A stretch of 64,000 nt of DNA from Nocardioides marinisabuli (GTDB taxonomy: Bacteria; Actinomycetota; Actinomycetes; Propionibacteriales; Nocardioidaceae), in NCBI RefSeq assembly GCF_013466785.1, contig NZ_CP059163.1, positions 3,038,001 through 3,102,000 on the forward strand. The letters are read 5' to 3'. Below, piece by piece: positions 46,456 to 53,495 of the stretch. The position numbers and the translations under genes were made by a program. The notes beneath the pieces were generated by a model that worked only from the letters and a program-made list of their open reading frames with translations, was not told where the DNA came from and searched no databases. The first letter of the stretch is position 1, and each line of letters starts with the position of its first letter.

Positions 46456-47478
46456 GTGGCCAGCTGGCCCGAGGTGCTCGGCGCCCTGGTCGCCGGGGAG
46501 GACCTCTCCGCCGAGCAGACCGGCTGGGCGATGGGCGAGATCCTCGCCGGGCAGGCCACCGACGCCCAGGTCGCCGGCTTCGCCGTCGCGCTGCGCGCCA
46601 AGGGCGAGAGCATCGAGGAGGTCCTCGGGCTGGTCGAGGCGATGTACGCCGTCGCCACACCGCTGAGCGTGCCCGGGCGCAACCTCGACGTGGTCGGCAC
46701 CGGCGGTGACCGGTCGATGTCGGTCAACATCTCCACGATGGCGGCGATCGTGGCCGCCGGCGCCGGGGCCCGCGTCGTCAAGCACGGCAACCGCTCGGCC
46801 TCCTCGACCTCCGGCACGGCCGACGTGCTCGAGGTGCTCGGCGTGCGCCTCGACCTGCCGCCCGCGCGGGTGGCCGAGGTCGCCCAGGAGGCCGGCATCA
46901 CCTTCTGCTTCGCCTCCGCCTTCCACCCGGCGCTGCGCCACGCCGCGGTGCCGCGCCGCGAGCTGGGCATCGGCACCACCTTCAACCTGCTCGGCCCGCT
47001 CGCCAACCCCTCGCGCCCCGCGGCCCAGGCCATCGGCTGCGCCTACGCAGGCAAGCCGCCCCTGATGGCCGGCGTCTTCGCCCGCCGCGGCGTCGACGCG
47101 TGGGTCTTCCGCGGCGACGACGGGCTCGACGAGCTGACCACGACCACCACCTCCTCGCTGTGGGTCGTCCACGACGGCGAGGTCCGCGAGGCCACCGTCG
47201 ACCCGGCCGCGCTCGGCCTGGCCCCGGCGACCACCGACGACCTGCGCGGCGGCGACGCGGCCCACAACGCCGACGTCGTACGACGGGTGCTGGCGGGGGA
47301 GCGCGGACCCGTGCGCGAGGCGGTGCTGCTCAACGCCGGCGCCGCCCTGGCCGTGCACGACGAGCCGGCCGCCGACCCGCTGACGGCCCTGGCCGCCGGC
47401 ATCCGGCGCGCCGCCGAGTCGGTCGACTCCGGCGCCGCCGCCTCGACCCTGCAGCGCTGGGTCGAGGTCTCGCGCTGA
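46456..47478 (+). CDS. trpD: Anthranilate phosphoribosyltransferase
   Basis: Second step of tryptophan synthesis. 340 residues; the PRPP loop VGTGGDRSMSVNIST and the anthranilate site KHGNRSASS are intact, with NPSRPAAQAIG later. GTG 46456, 2 nt after the receiver-like gene. No other trp genes are near, so it is a lone trpD as in mycobacteria (Rv2192c). The last five codons form the first unit of a 22-bp tandem repeat. Confidence 0.95.
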   Translation: MASWPEVLGALVAGEDLSAEQTGWAMGEILAGQATDAQVAGFAVALRAKGESIEEVLGLVEAMYAVATPLSVPGRNLDVVGTGGDRSMSVNISTMAAIVAAGAGARVVKHGNRSASSTSGTADVLEVLGVRLDLPPARVAEVAQEAGITFCFASAFHPALRHAAVPRRELGIGTTFNLLGPLANPSRPAAQAIGCAYAGKPPLMAGVFARRGVDAWVFRGDDGLDELTTTTTSSLWVVHDGEVREATVDPAALGLAPATTDDLRGGDAAHNADVVRRVLAGERGPVREAVLLNAGAALAVHDEPAADPLTALAAGIRRAAESVDSGAAASTLQRWVEVSR

Positions 47479-47599
47479 CCCGGCGCAAATCTCACACCGA
47501 CCCGGCGCAAACCTCACACTGACCCGGCGCAGATCTCGCGCTGACCCGGCGCGGATCTCGCGCTGACCCGGCTTAGATGTCCCACTCACCGCCCGGCGC
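47465..47599 (+). repeat. Tandem array of 22-bp units (five plus one diverged)
   Basis: Five head-to-tail units (47465-47574) of the form RRRYCTCRCRCYGACCCGGCGC, at 47465, 47487, 47509, 47531 and 47553, then a diverged sixth (47575-47599). Unit 1 includes the trpD stop. There are no unique spacers, so it is not CRISPR. Confidence 0.85.
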
Positions 47600-47633
47600 A
47601 CCTGGGTGCGTACGACGGGGTCGGATCGGGTCG

Positions 47634-47677
47634 GCTCACTGCGAGATGTGCGACGCCTCAGCGCGACATTTGCGACG
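47634..47677 (-). repeat. Two inverted copies of the 22-bp unit
   Basis: 47634-47655 and 47656-47677 match the reverse complement of the array units at about 19 of 23 positions each. They face the array across about 35 bp and can fold onto it. Convergent boundary of trpD and the YgjV/GNAT gene. Confidence 0.75.
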
Positions 47678-47691
47678 TCTCGGCGTGGTGG

Positions 47692-48327
47692 TCAGCTGGG
47701 CGCGAGGTCGAGCACGTAGGCCTCGCCGTCGCGGCGGAAGCCCAGGTGGTCGTAGTAGGCGCCGACCATGCGGGGGGCGGTGACGACGCGGGTGAAGCCG
47801 AGCTCGCGCAGCGCGTCGCTGCGGCGCCACACGAACTCGCCGGGGGTGAAGTCGCGGAAGCGCGGGGTGACGTAGTCGAGGCGCACGTGGGCCACGTCGC
47901 CCTCCCGGCGCACCACCACGACACCGACGGTCTCGTCGCCGCGCTGCACCAGGAACGCGTGGTCGTCGACCGGGTCGGGGCGGCCGTCGAAGTCGGGCTG
48001 GAAGCGGGCGATGTCGGCGCGGTGGGTGCGCAGCACGTGGTGGAGGTAGACGTCGTCGGCGCCGACCTCGAGCACCTCGAAGACGTGGTCGTCGTGGCGC
48101 TGGCCCACCAGCTTGAGGAGGAACCAGACGTTGATCGCGCTGGTGACCGCGTTGAGCCCGACCATCGGCCAGACCTCGATCAGCGCGTTGAACAGCAGCA
48201 GGGCCAGGCCGGCCGCCAGGTTGAGCACCCGGAAGCGCAGCACCCGCTGCTGCATCAACGAGAAGACCAGCAGCGCGCTGCCGCCCCACCCGAGGACGTC
48301 GAGCCAGTGCTCGGCCAGGAGGTCCAC
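47692..48327 (-). CDS. YgjV-like membrane domain fused to a GNAT-like domain
   Basis: 211 residues. Residues about 8-80 hold three hydrophobic helices (WGGSALLVFSLMQQRVLRFR, LAAGLALLLFNALIEV, GLNAVTSAINVWFLLKL), as in YgjV/IMP-type proteins. Residues about 85-211 look like an acetyltransferase-type fold: VVVVRREGDVAHVRLDYVTP and MVGAYYDHLGFRRDG, without a clear acetyl-CoA loop. GTG 48327 lies 8 nt after the AsnC-type gene. Function unknown. Confidence 0.7.
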   Translation of the reverse strand: MDLLAEHWLDVLGWGGSALLVFSLMQQRVLRFRVLNLAAGLALLLFNALIEVWPMVGLNAVTSAINVWFLLKLVGQRHDDHVFEVLEVGADDVYLHHVLRTHRADIARFQPDFDGRPDPVDDHAFLVQRGDETVGVVVVRREGDVAHVRLDYVTPRFRDFTPGEFVWRRSDALRELGFTRVVTAPRMVGAYYDHLGFRRDGEAYVLDLAPS

Positions 48328-48335
48328 GACCGACC

Positions 48336-48614
48336 TCAGTCGAGACCGAGGGAGAAGGCGCTCTCGAGGTCGTGGCGGGAGTAGGCCCGGAAGGCGATGT
48401 GGGTCTCGGTCGAGGTCACGCCGGGCACCTTGTTGAGCGTGTCGGCGACGACCGAGGCGACCTCGTCGTGGTCGCGGACCCGGACCAGGGCGATGAGGTC
48501 GATCTGGCCGGTGACGGAGTAGACCTCCGAGACGCCGTCGAGGGCGGCGATCTGCTCGGCCACCTCGGGGATGCGGGCGACGTCGGCCTTGACGAAGACG
48601 ATGGCGGTGATCAC
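48336..48614 (-). CDS. Stand-alone Lrp/AsnC ligand-binding (RAM) domain protein
   Basis: 92 residues: ITAIVFVKADVARIPEVAEQI, VSEVYSVTGQIDLIALVRV and TETHIAFRAYSRHD match the RAM sensor domain of Lrp/AsnC, with no HTH. GTG 48614 is 7 nt after TACCGT (48627-48622), which lies across the 3' end of the upstream exonuclease gene. Likely an amino-acid-binding oligomer; target unknown. Confidence 0.85.
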   Translation of the reverse strand: MITAIVFVKADVARIPEVAEQIAALDGVSEVYSVTGQIDLIALVRVRDHDEVASVVADTLNKVPGVTSTETHIAFRAYSRHDLESAFSLGLD

Positions 48615-48619
48615 GGCAG

Positions 48620-50434
48620 TCACGGTAGCGCCTCGACGCGGGGGCGTCGCGAGGTGGCGAGCGGACGGCGCTCGGCGGCGGGCGTCAGCTCGCGCCGCGA
48701 CTGCGCCACCGCGTCGTGCACGGCGAGGTGGCGGGTCGCGCCGGCCACCGGGCAGGCCCACTCGCCGGTCACCTCGACCAGCCGGACGTGGTCGGACTCC
48801 AGCCAGCGCAGGATCTTCTCGGTCTCCTCGGCGCTGGCCGCCGGCACCGGACCCGGCGCGGGCCGCACCGTCTCGGCCGCGGCGCGCAGCTGGGCGACGT
48901 AGGCGTGGGCGTCGTGCCCGGACGGGATCACGCCCGCGGCGGCCAGCCGGCCGTGGCGCACCACGTGGACCGCCCAGCGACCGTCGTCCTCGCGGCGTGC
49001 GGCCACCACCTCGGGGCAGCCGGTCAGCGCGCCGAGCCGCTGGGTGCGGGCGGCCGCGCGCACGAAGGAGGCGAGCCGGTCGCGGTGGGCGCCGGCCTCC
49101 TCGAAGCGCTCCTCGGCGGCCAGCAGGCCCATGCGGTGGTTGATCGTCTCGACCACGTCGTCGGGGCGGCGCAGCAGCGCGTCGCGCAGCTGGCGCACCA
49201 GGGCGGCGTACGACGCCTCGTCGACGCTGCCGTCGCAGGGCGCGAGGCACTTGCCCATCTCGGCCAGCACGCAGGCGCTGCGCGACGGGCGCCGCGCCAG
49301 CCGGTCGGTGCACTGGCGCACCGGGAAGGTCTCGTGGAGCGCCGAGAGGCAGCTCTCGGCGGCGCGCTTGGAGGAGAAGGGGCCCAGGTAGTCGGCGTCG
49401 TCCTCGAGCACCCGCGTCACCAGCGAGAGCCGTGGCCACGGCTCGCGGGTCAGCTTGATGAAGTGCATCTTCTCGGGGAAGCGCGAGCGGCGGTTGTAGC
49501 GCGGCTTGTGCTCGGCGATCAGCCGCAGCTCGCGCACCTGCGCCTCGAGCGGGGTGGCGCACTCGACGTGGTCGACGCGGTCGGCCAGGCGCACCATCTC
49601 GCCCATCCGCGAGCGGGTCTCGGAGGCGGTGAAGTAGGAGCGCACGCGGGTGCGCAGGTCGCGCGAGGTGCCGACGTAGAGCACCCGCTCGTGGTCGTCG
49701 CGGAAGAGGTAGACGCCGGGGGCGTGCGGCAGCTGCTCGGCCAGGTGGCGCTTCTTGCGCTGGGCGGCACTGACCCGCGCCGAGAACGTCTGCAGCTCCT
49801 CGAGGGTCTGCACACCGACGCTGCCCAGTCGCCCGAAGAGCCCGTGGAGCACGTCGACGGTCGCGCGCGCGTCAGCCAGGGCGCGGTGGTTGGGCGTGGT
49901 CTCGGCCCCGAAGAGCCGCGCCAGCGAGGACAGCTTGCAGTTGGGGGCGTCGTCGCGGGTGATGACGCGGCGCGCGATCTTGGCGGTGTCGACGACCTCG
50001 AAGCGCGGCCAGGGCCGCTGCTGCTCGGCGGCGAAGTGCTGCAGGAAGCCGACGTCGAAGGGGGCGTTGTGGGCCACCAGGACGCAGCCGGCCGCGAACT
50101 CCAGGAAGGCCGGCAGGGCTGACTCGATGCCGGGGGAGTCGGCGACCATCGAGTTGGTGATGCCGGTGAGCACCGAGATGAACGGTGGGATCGTGGTGTG
50201 CGGGTTGACCAGGGTCTGGAACTCCCCGAGCACCTCCCCGCCGCGCACCTTGACCGCCCCGATCTCGGTGATCATCGAACCCTGGGCCGCCGACCCGCCG
50301 GTCGTCTCGAGATCGACCACGCAGAAGGTGAGGTCGCGCAGCGGCCGGCCGAGCTCGTCGAAGCTCAGCTGGGCCTCGCGCTGGACCGCCCCCGGAGGGG
50401 TGCTGGTGACGGTCTGCGCGCTGGCCCTGCTCAT
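48620..50434 (-). CDS. DEDD exonuclease fused to UvrC-type GIY-YIG nuclease
   Basis: 604 residues. N-terminal DnaQ-like exonuclease about 30-205: Exo I FCVVDLETTGG, Exo II LVAHNAPFDVGF, Exo III HRALADARATVDV. Then a GIY-YIG domain about 235-320 (GVYLFRDDHERVLYVGTSRDLRTRV) and a UvrC-like middle with ADYLGPFSSKRAAESC and cysteines CVLAEMGKCLAPC. The C-terminal RNase-H-like/HhH parts of UvrC are absent. Same fusion as Rv2191 next to trpD in M. tuberculosis. ATG 50434 follows TAGCGT at 7 nt. Probable DNA repair nuclease. Confidence 0.9.
   Translation of the reverse strand: MSRASAQTVTSTPPGAVQREAQLSFDELGRPLRDLTFCVVDLETTGGSAAQGSMITEIGAVKVRGGEVLGEFQTLVNPHTTIPPFISVLTGITNSMVADSPGIESALPAFLEFAAGCVLVAHNAPFDVGFLQHFAAEQQRPWPRFEVVDTAKIARRVITRDDAPNCKLSSLARLFGAETTPNHRALADARATVDVLHGLFGRLGSVGVQTLEELQTFSARVSAAQRKKRHLAEQLPHAPGVYLFRDDHERVLYVGTSRDLRTRVRSYFTASETRSRMGEMVRLADRVDHVECATPLEAQVRELRLIAEHKPRYNRRSRFPEKMHFIKLTREPWPRLSLVTRVLEDDADYLGPFSSKRAAESCLSALHETFPVRQCTDRLARRPSRSACVLAEMGKCLAPCDGSVDEASYAALVRQLRDALLRRPDDVVETINHRMGLLAAEERFEEAGAHRDRLASFVRAAARTQRLGALTGCPEVVAARREDDGRWAVHVVRHGRLAAAGVIPSGHDAHAYVAQLRAAAETVRPAPGPVPAASAEETEKILRWLESDHVRLVEVTGEWACPVAGATRHLAVHDAVAQSRRELTPAAERRPLATSRRPRVEALP
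48622..48627 (-). promoter_or_regulatory. -10 box TACCGT inside the exonuclease gene end
   Basis: Minus strand, 7 nt before GTG 48614; the box overlaps the last codons of the upstream gene, so the downstream gene may be transcribed independently. Confidence 0.4.
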
Positions 50435-50441
50435 GGGAGTG

Positions 50442-50447
50442 ACGCTA
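50442..50447 (-). promoter_or_regulatory. -10 box TAGCGT for the exonuclease fusion
   Basis: Minus strand, 7 nt before ATG 50434; no ribosome-binding site between. Confidence 0.45.
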
Positions 50448-50485
50448 GGTGGCGGCACCGACAGCGTGCGGTAGGCGCGCGCCCA

Positions 50486-50491
50486 TAGGGT
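50486..50491 (+). promoter_or_regulatory. -10-like box TAGGGT for the NYN gene
   Basis: Would start transcription near 50498, which rules out the upstream in-frame ATG/GTG at 50490 and supports GTG 50553 with GAGGAGG. Confidence 0.4.
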
Positions 50492-50552
50492 GGAGCCGGG
50501 AGCGACCGGCGGACGTGAGGACCGGTCCCCAACCAGCGAGCGAGGAGGCGGC

Positions 50553-51908
50553 GTGGGCGAGCACGAGCGCGCCGTCGGCCCGGCTGCCGGGGACGGCGAC
50601 CACGTCGACCACGATGAGGGCGGCGAGGCGGACGTCGCGCTGGACGCCCTCCCGGTCGCGGTGCGCACCCGGGTCGTGGGCATCGTCGCCGCGGTGCTGC
50701 CCGAGGTGAGCGGCCTGCCGCCGGCCCTGCGCCGGGTGGCGGGCTTCGCGCCGGCGCGCCGCGCCCGGCTGGGCGGTACGGCGATCGCGGCCGCGCTGGC
50801 CGACCCCGACCTGCGAGAGCGCGCCGCCCACCAGGTCGCGACCCAGCGCGCCGCCGAGGTGCAGGCGCTGCGCGAGGGCGGCTCGGGTGACGCGCTCGAG
50901 GACGCGGCGCTCGGCTGGCTGCTGCGCCCCCGCGGCTGGACCCGGCGCCTCGACGACGCCGTCAGCACCGTGGCCGCCCGCGAGGAGAGCGCCGAGCGGG
51001 CGCGCGAGACCCGGTTGGGCGAGCGCGCCGAGCAGGCCGAGCAGGCGCTGCGCGAGGCGCGGGCGTCGTACCGCGCCCAGGTGGAGGAGCAGAAGTCGGA
51101 GATCGCCTCGCTGCGCCGCCGGCTGGGCGAGACCCGCGCCGCCGAGCGCACCGCCCGCGAGGAGCTGGAGCGCGCGCAGGGCGAGGTCGAGCAGGCCCGC
51201 GCCCGCGAGCAGGCGGCGCTGACCGCCCAGGACAAGGAGCTGCGCCGGCTCCGGGCCCGCGTCGAGGAGCTGGAGGCCCAGGCGCAGTCGCAGCGGCGCG
51301 CCGGGCGCACCGAGCGCGAGGACGCCAGCGCGCGGGCGCGGGTGCTGCTCGAGACGGTCATCGACGCGGCGTCCGGGCTGCGCCGCGAGCTGGGCCTGCC
51401 GACCGGGTCGACCTCGCCGGGGGAGTCGGTCGAGCAGCAGGTCGAGGACGACGCGGCGCGCGACGACGCCTCGGGCCGCACCTCCAGCCCCCCGATCACC
51501 GCGTCGGTGCTCGAGCAGCACCTCTCGCTGCCGCACGCGCGGCTGGTCGTCGACGGCTACAACGTCAGCAAGGCGGTCTGGTCGTCCTCGTCGTTGGAGA
51601 CCCAGCGCACCCGGCTGCTGGCGCTCCTGGCGCCGCTGGCGGCGCGCACGCGCGCGGAGACCACCGTCGTCTTCGACGCCGCCGAGGTCGACCTGCGCCC
51701 GGCTGTGTCGGCGCCGCGGGGCGTCAAGGTGCTCTTCAGCCCGTACGGCGTCATCGCCGACCGCGTCATCGAGGACCTGGTCGCCGCCGAGCCCGAGGGG
51801 CGCGTGGTCCTCGTGGTCACCGACGACCAGGAGCTGCGCGCCCGGACCCGCGGCCGGGGTGTGCGGCACGTGGGCTCGCGGGTGCTGCTGGACCTGCTGG
51901 CGCGCTGA
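50553..51908 (+). CDS. Coiled-coil protein with C-terminal NYN (YacP-like) domain
   Basis: 451 residues from GTG 50553 (GAGGAGG upstream). The N-terminal third is helical (VALDALPVAVRTRVVGIVAAVLPEV...). About 165-290 is a long charged coiled coil. About 315-451 is an NYN/PIN-like RNase domain: LVVDGYNVSKAVW, TVVFDAAEVD, FSPYGVIADRVIEDLV and VVLVVTDDQELRARTRGRG supply the conserved acidic residues. A role in RNA processing is inferred from the domain. Start supported by the TAGGGT box. Confidence 0.82.
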   Translation: MGEHERAVGPAAGDGDHVDHDEGGEADVALDALPVAVRTRVVGIVAAVLPEVSGLPPALRRVAGFAPARRARLGGTAIAAALADPDLRERAAHQVATQRAAEVQALREGGSGDALEDAALGWLLRPRGWTRRLDDAVSTVAAREESAERARETRLGERAEQAEQALREARASYRAQVEEQKSEIASLRRRLGETRAAERTAREELERAQGEVEQARAREQAALTAQDKELRRLRARVEELEAQAQSQRRAGRTEREDASARARVLLETVIDAASGLRRELGLPTGSTSPGESVEQQVEDDAARDDASGRTSSPPITASVLEQHLSLPHARLVVDGYNVSKAVWSSSSLETQRTRLLALLAPLAARTRAETTVVFDAAEVDLRPAVSAPRGVKVLFSPYGVIADRVIEDLVAAEPEGRVVLVVTDDQELRARTRGRGVRHVGSRVLLDLLAR

Positions 51909-52004
51909 GCGGGCGGCCGACCGGCGGCCCGACCGGCGGCGCGACACGCCGCGGCGAGCCCGTCCGGGGGCCGGTTGTCGGTGGGCCCTGCCAACGTCAC
52001 GCCC

Positions 52005-52211
52005 ATGACGACGAGAATCGACTGCGACACCTGTGTGGTGCGAGGCCTGTCCTGCCACGACTGCGTGGTCACCGTGCTGCTGGGGCCGCCGCCCGAGCTG
52101 ACCATCGACGACGACGAGAGGCGGGCGCTCGACGCGCTGGCCGCCGGCGGCCTGGTGCCGCCGCTGCGGCTGGTGGAGCCGGTCACCGGCCCCGAGGCCG
52201 AGTCGGCCTGA
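52005..52211 (+). CDS. Small cysteine-rich protein, unknown
   Basis: 68 residues. MTTRIDCDTCVVRGLSCHDCVV holds four cysteines as CxxC...CxxC, suited to a metal or redox site, followed by TVLLGPPPELTIDDDERRALDALAAGGLVPPLRL. I recall a similar small protein before the NlpC/P60 gene in related genomes. ATG 52005 is 7 nt after CAACGT, a poor version of the leaderless box; GTG 51975 would add ten residues. Confidence 0.7.
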   Translation: MTTRIDCDTCVVRGLSCHDCVVTVLLGPPPELTIDDDERRALDALAAGGLVPPLRLVEPVTGPEAESA

Positions 52212-52283
52212 CTGGTCCAGGGGCTCGCCGGCCGTGTCCTGTGGGGTCCCTGTGACGTGAGTGGCTCCTGAGGCGCGCAGATA

Positions 52284-52294
52284 CACAATTTGTG
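52284..52294. promoter_or_regulatory. AT-rich palindrome upstream of the NlpC/P60 gene
   Basis: CACAATTTGTG is an exact inverted repeat in otherwise GC-rich sequence; CACAAT could itself be a -10 box, giving a leader of about 205 nt that contains the riboswitch. Confidence 0.4.
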
Positions 52295-52384
52295 GTTCGA
52301 CGCGCGCCGCATGATTGGCCTCGGCGCCGTGCAGCGATTACCGTCCATGGCTGGTGTCCGTGGGAGTGGATCGTCCTGGTCCGC

Positions 52385-52490
52385 GCGGACACCGCGTCGA
52401 GTCCGGGGTGCCCGCACCCCGGAGCCGGGGAACCATCGGTCGTGGGGTCGCACCCTCCTGCTCACCCGGCAGACGTCGATAGCTGAGGGA
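52385..52490 (+). ncRNA. Candidate c-di-AMP riboswitch (ydaO-yuaA type)
   Basis: In the 290-nt spacer before the NlpC/P60 gene. A perfect 8-bp hairpin (CCGGGGTG 52403-52410, CACCCCGG 52415-52422) is directly followed by AGCCGGGGAACC (52423-52434), the hallmark of ydaO RNAs; GTGGGGTCGCACC (52442-) sits where the GGGGUGAAUC-like segment is expected, and GTCGATAGCTGAGGGAG (52475-) where the closing CAGCU...C segment lies. Actinobacterial ydaO RNAs usually precede cell-wall hydrolases, which fits. Outer helix ends are approximate. Confidence 0.65.
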
Positions 52491-52502
52491 GACCGCCCAC
52501 TC

Positions 52503-53495
52503 GTGCTTCACGGTCACAAGCGCCTGACCACGGCCTTCGCCGGTGCCCTGCTCGTCGGAGCGGTGGCCTTCGTCCCCGCCAGCCCGGCCCTGGCCGAGCC
52601 CGACATCGACGACGTGCAGGCACGCGTCGACCGGCTCTACCACGAGGCCGAGCAGGCCTCGGAGCGCCACAACGACGCCCGCATCGAGCTCGAGGAGCTC
52701 CAGCGCGAGCTCGACGCCGTGCGCGCCGACCAGGAGCGCCAGGACGAGCAGATGAGCGCGGTCCGCGAGCAGGTGCGCGACTCGATCGTGCGCACCTACC
52801 AGGGCCAGAACCTCTCGGCCGTCGGCCGGGTCGTCGTCGCCGACGACCCCAGCGCCTTCCTGGCCCAGATGTCGACCCTGAGCGCCTACGACGGCCTGCA
52901 GGACCAGCTCTTCGACACCTACTCCACCGAGGTCAAGGCCCTCGACATCCGTCGTCAGGCGACCGCGGCCCAGGCCGCCGAGCTCGCCGACGTCGAGGCC
53001 GAGCTCGCCGAGGAGAAGGCGACCATCGACGAGAAGGTCGACGAGGCCGAGGCGCTGCTCTCGCGCCTGGAGACCGAGGCCCGCGAGGCGGTCGTCTCGC
53101 GCGACGCCTCGCGCACCGAGACCGCGCCGGTCTCCGTGCCCGCCTCGGGCCGCGCCGCGGCCGCGGTGCAGTACGCGCTGGCCCAGGTCGGCAAGAGCTA
53201 CGTCTACGGCGCCGCCGGCCCCAGCTCCTTCGACTGCTCGGGCCTGACGATGATGGCCTGGCGCCAGGCCGGCGTCTCGCTGCCGCACTCCTCGAGCGCC
53301 CAGTACGGCGGCGGCACCAAGGTCTCGACCTCGGCGCTGCAGCCCGGCGACCTGGTCTACTACTACAGCCCGATCAGCCACGTCGGCATCTACATCGGCA
53401 ACGGCCAGATCGTGCACGCCGCCAACCCCAGCACCGGTGTCCAGATCACCGGCGTCCGCTCGATGCCCCTCGTCGGGGCCACCCGACCCGGCTGA
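52503..53495 (+). CDS. Secreted NlpC/P60 peptidoglycan endopeptidase (RipC-like)
   Basis: 330 residues. Signal peptide to about Ala31 (SPALA-EPD), a long coiled-coil region about 35-195 as in RipA/RipC and PcsB-like hydrolases, then NlpC/P60 about 210-330 with Cys245 in SSFDCSGLT and His293 in SHVGIYIG. GTG 52503 with GAGGGAGA upstream. Matches Rv2190c in domain order and position. Cleaves cell-wall peptides; the coiled coil probably docks on FtsEX-like partners (inference). Probably controlled by the riboswitch. Confidence 0.93.
   Translation: MLHGHKRLTTAFAGALLVGAVAFVPASPALAEPDIDDVQARVDRLYHEAEQASERHNDARIELEELQRELDAVRADQERQDEQMSAVREQVRDSIVRTYQGQNLSAVGRVVVADDPSAFLAQMSTLSAYDGLQDQLFDTYSTEVKALDIRRQATAAQAAELADVEAELAEEKATIDEKVDEAEALLSRLETEAREAVVSRDASRTETAPVSVPASGRAAAAVQYALAQVGKSYVYGAAGPSSFDCSGLTMMAWRQAGVSLPHSSSAQYGGGTKVSTSALQPGDLVYYYSPISHVGIYIGNGQIVHAANPSTGVQITGVRSMPLVGATRPG

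Noticed and set aside
47465..47599. CRISPR array
   Set aside because: Units abut with no unique spacers and there are no cas genes.
46075..47601. A minus-strand ORF whose first residues contain a repeated peptide
   Set aside because: The peptide repeats are only the translated 22-bp DNA repeat, and the remainder is antisense to trpD.
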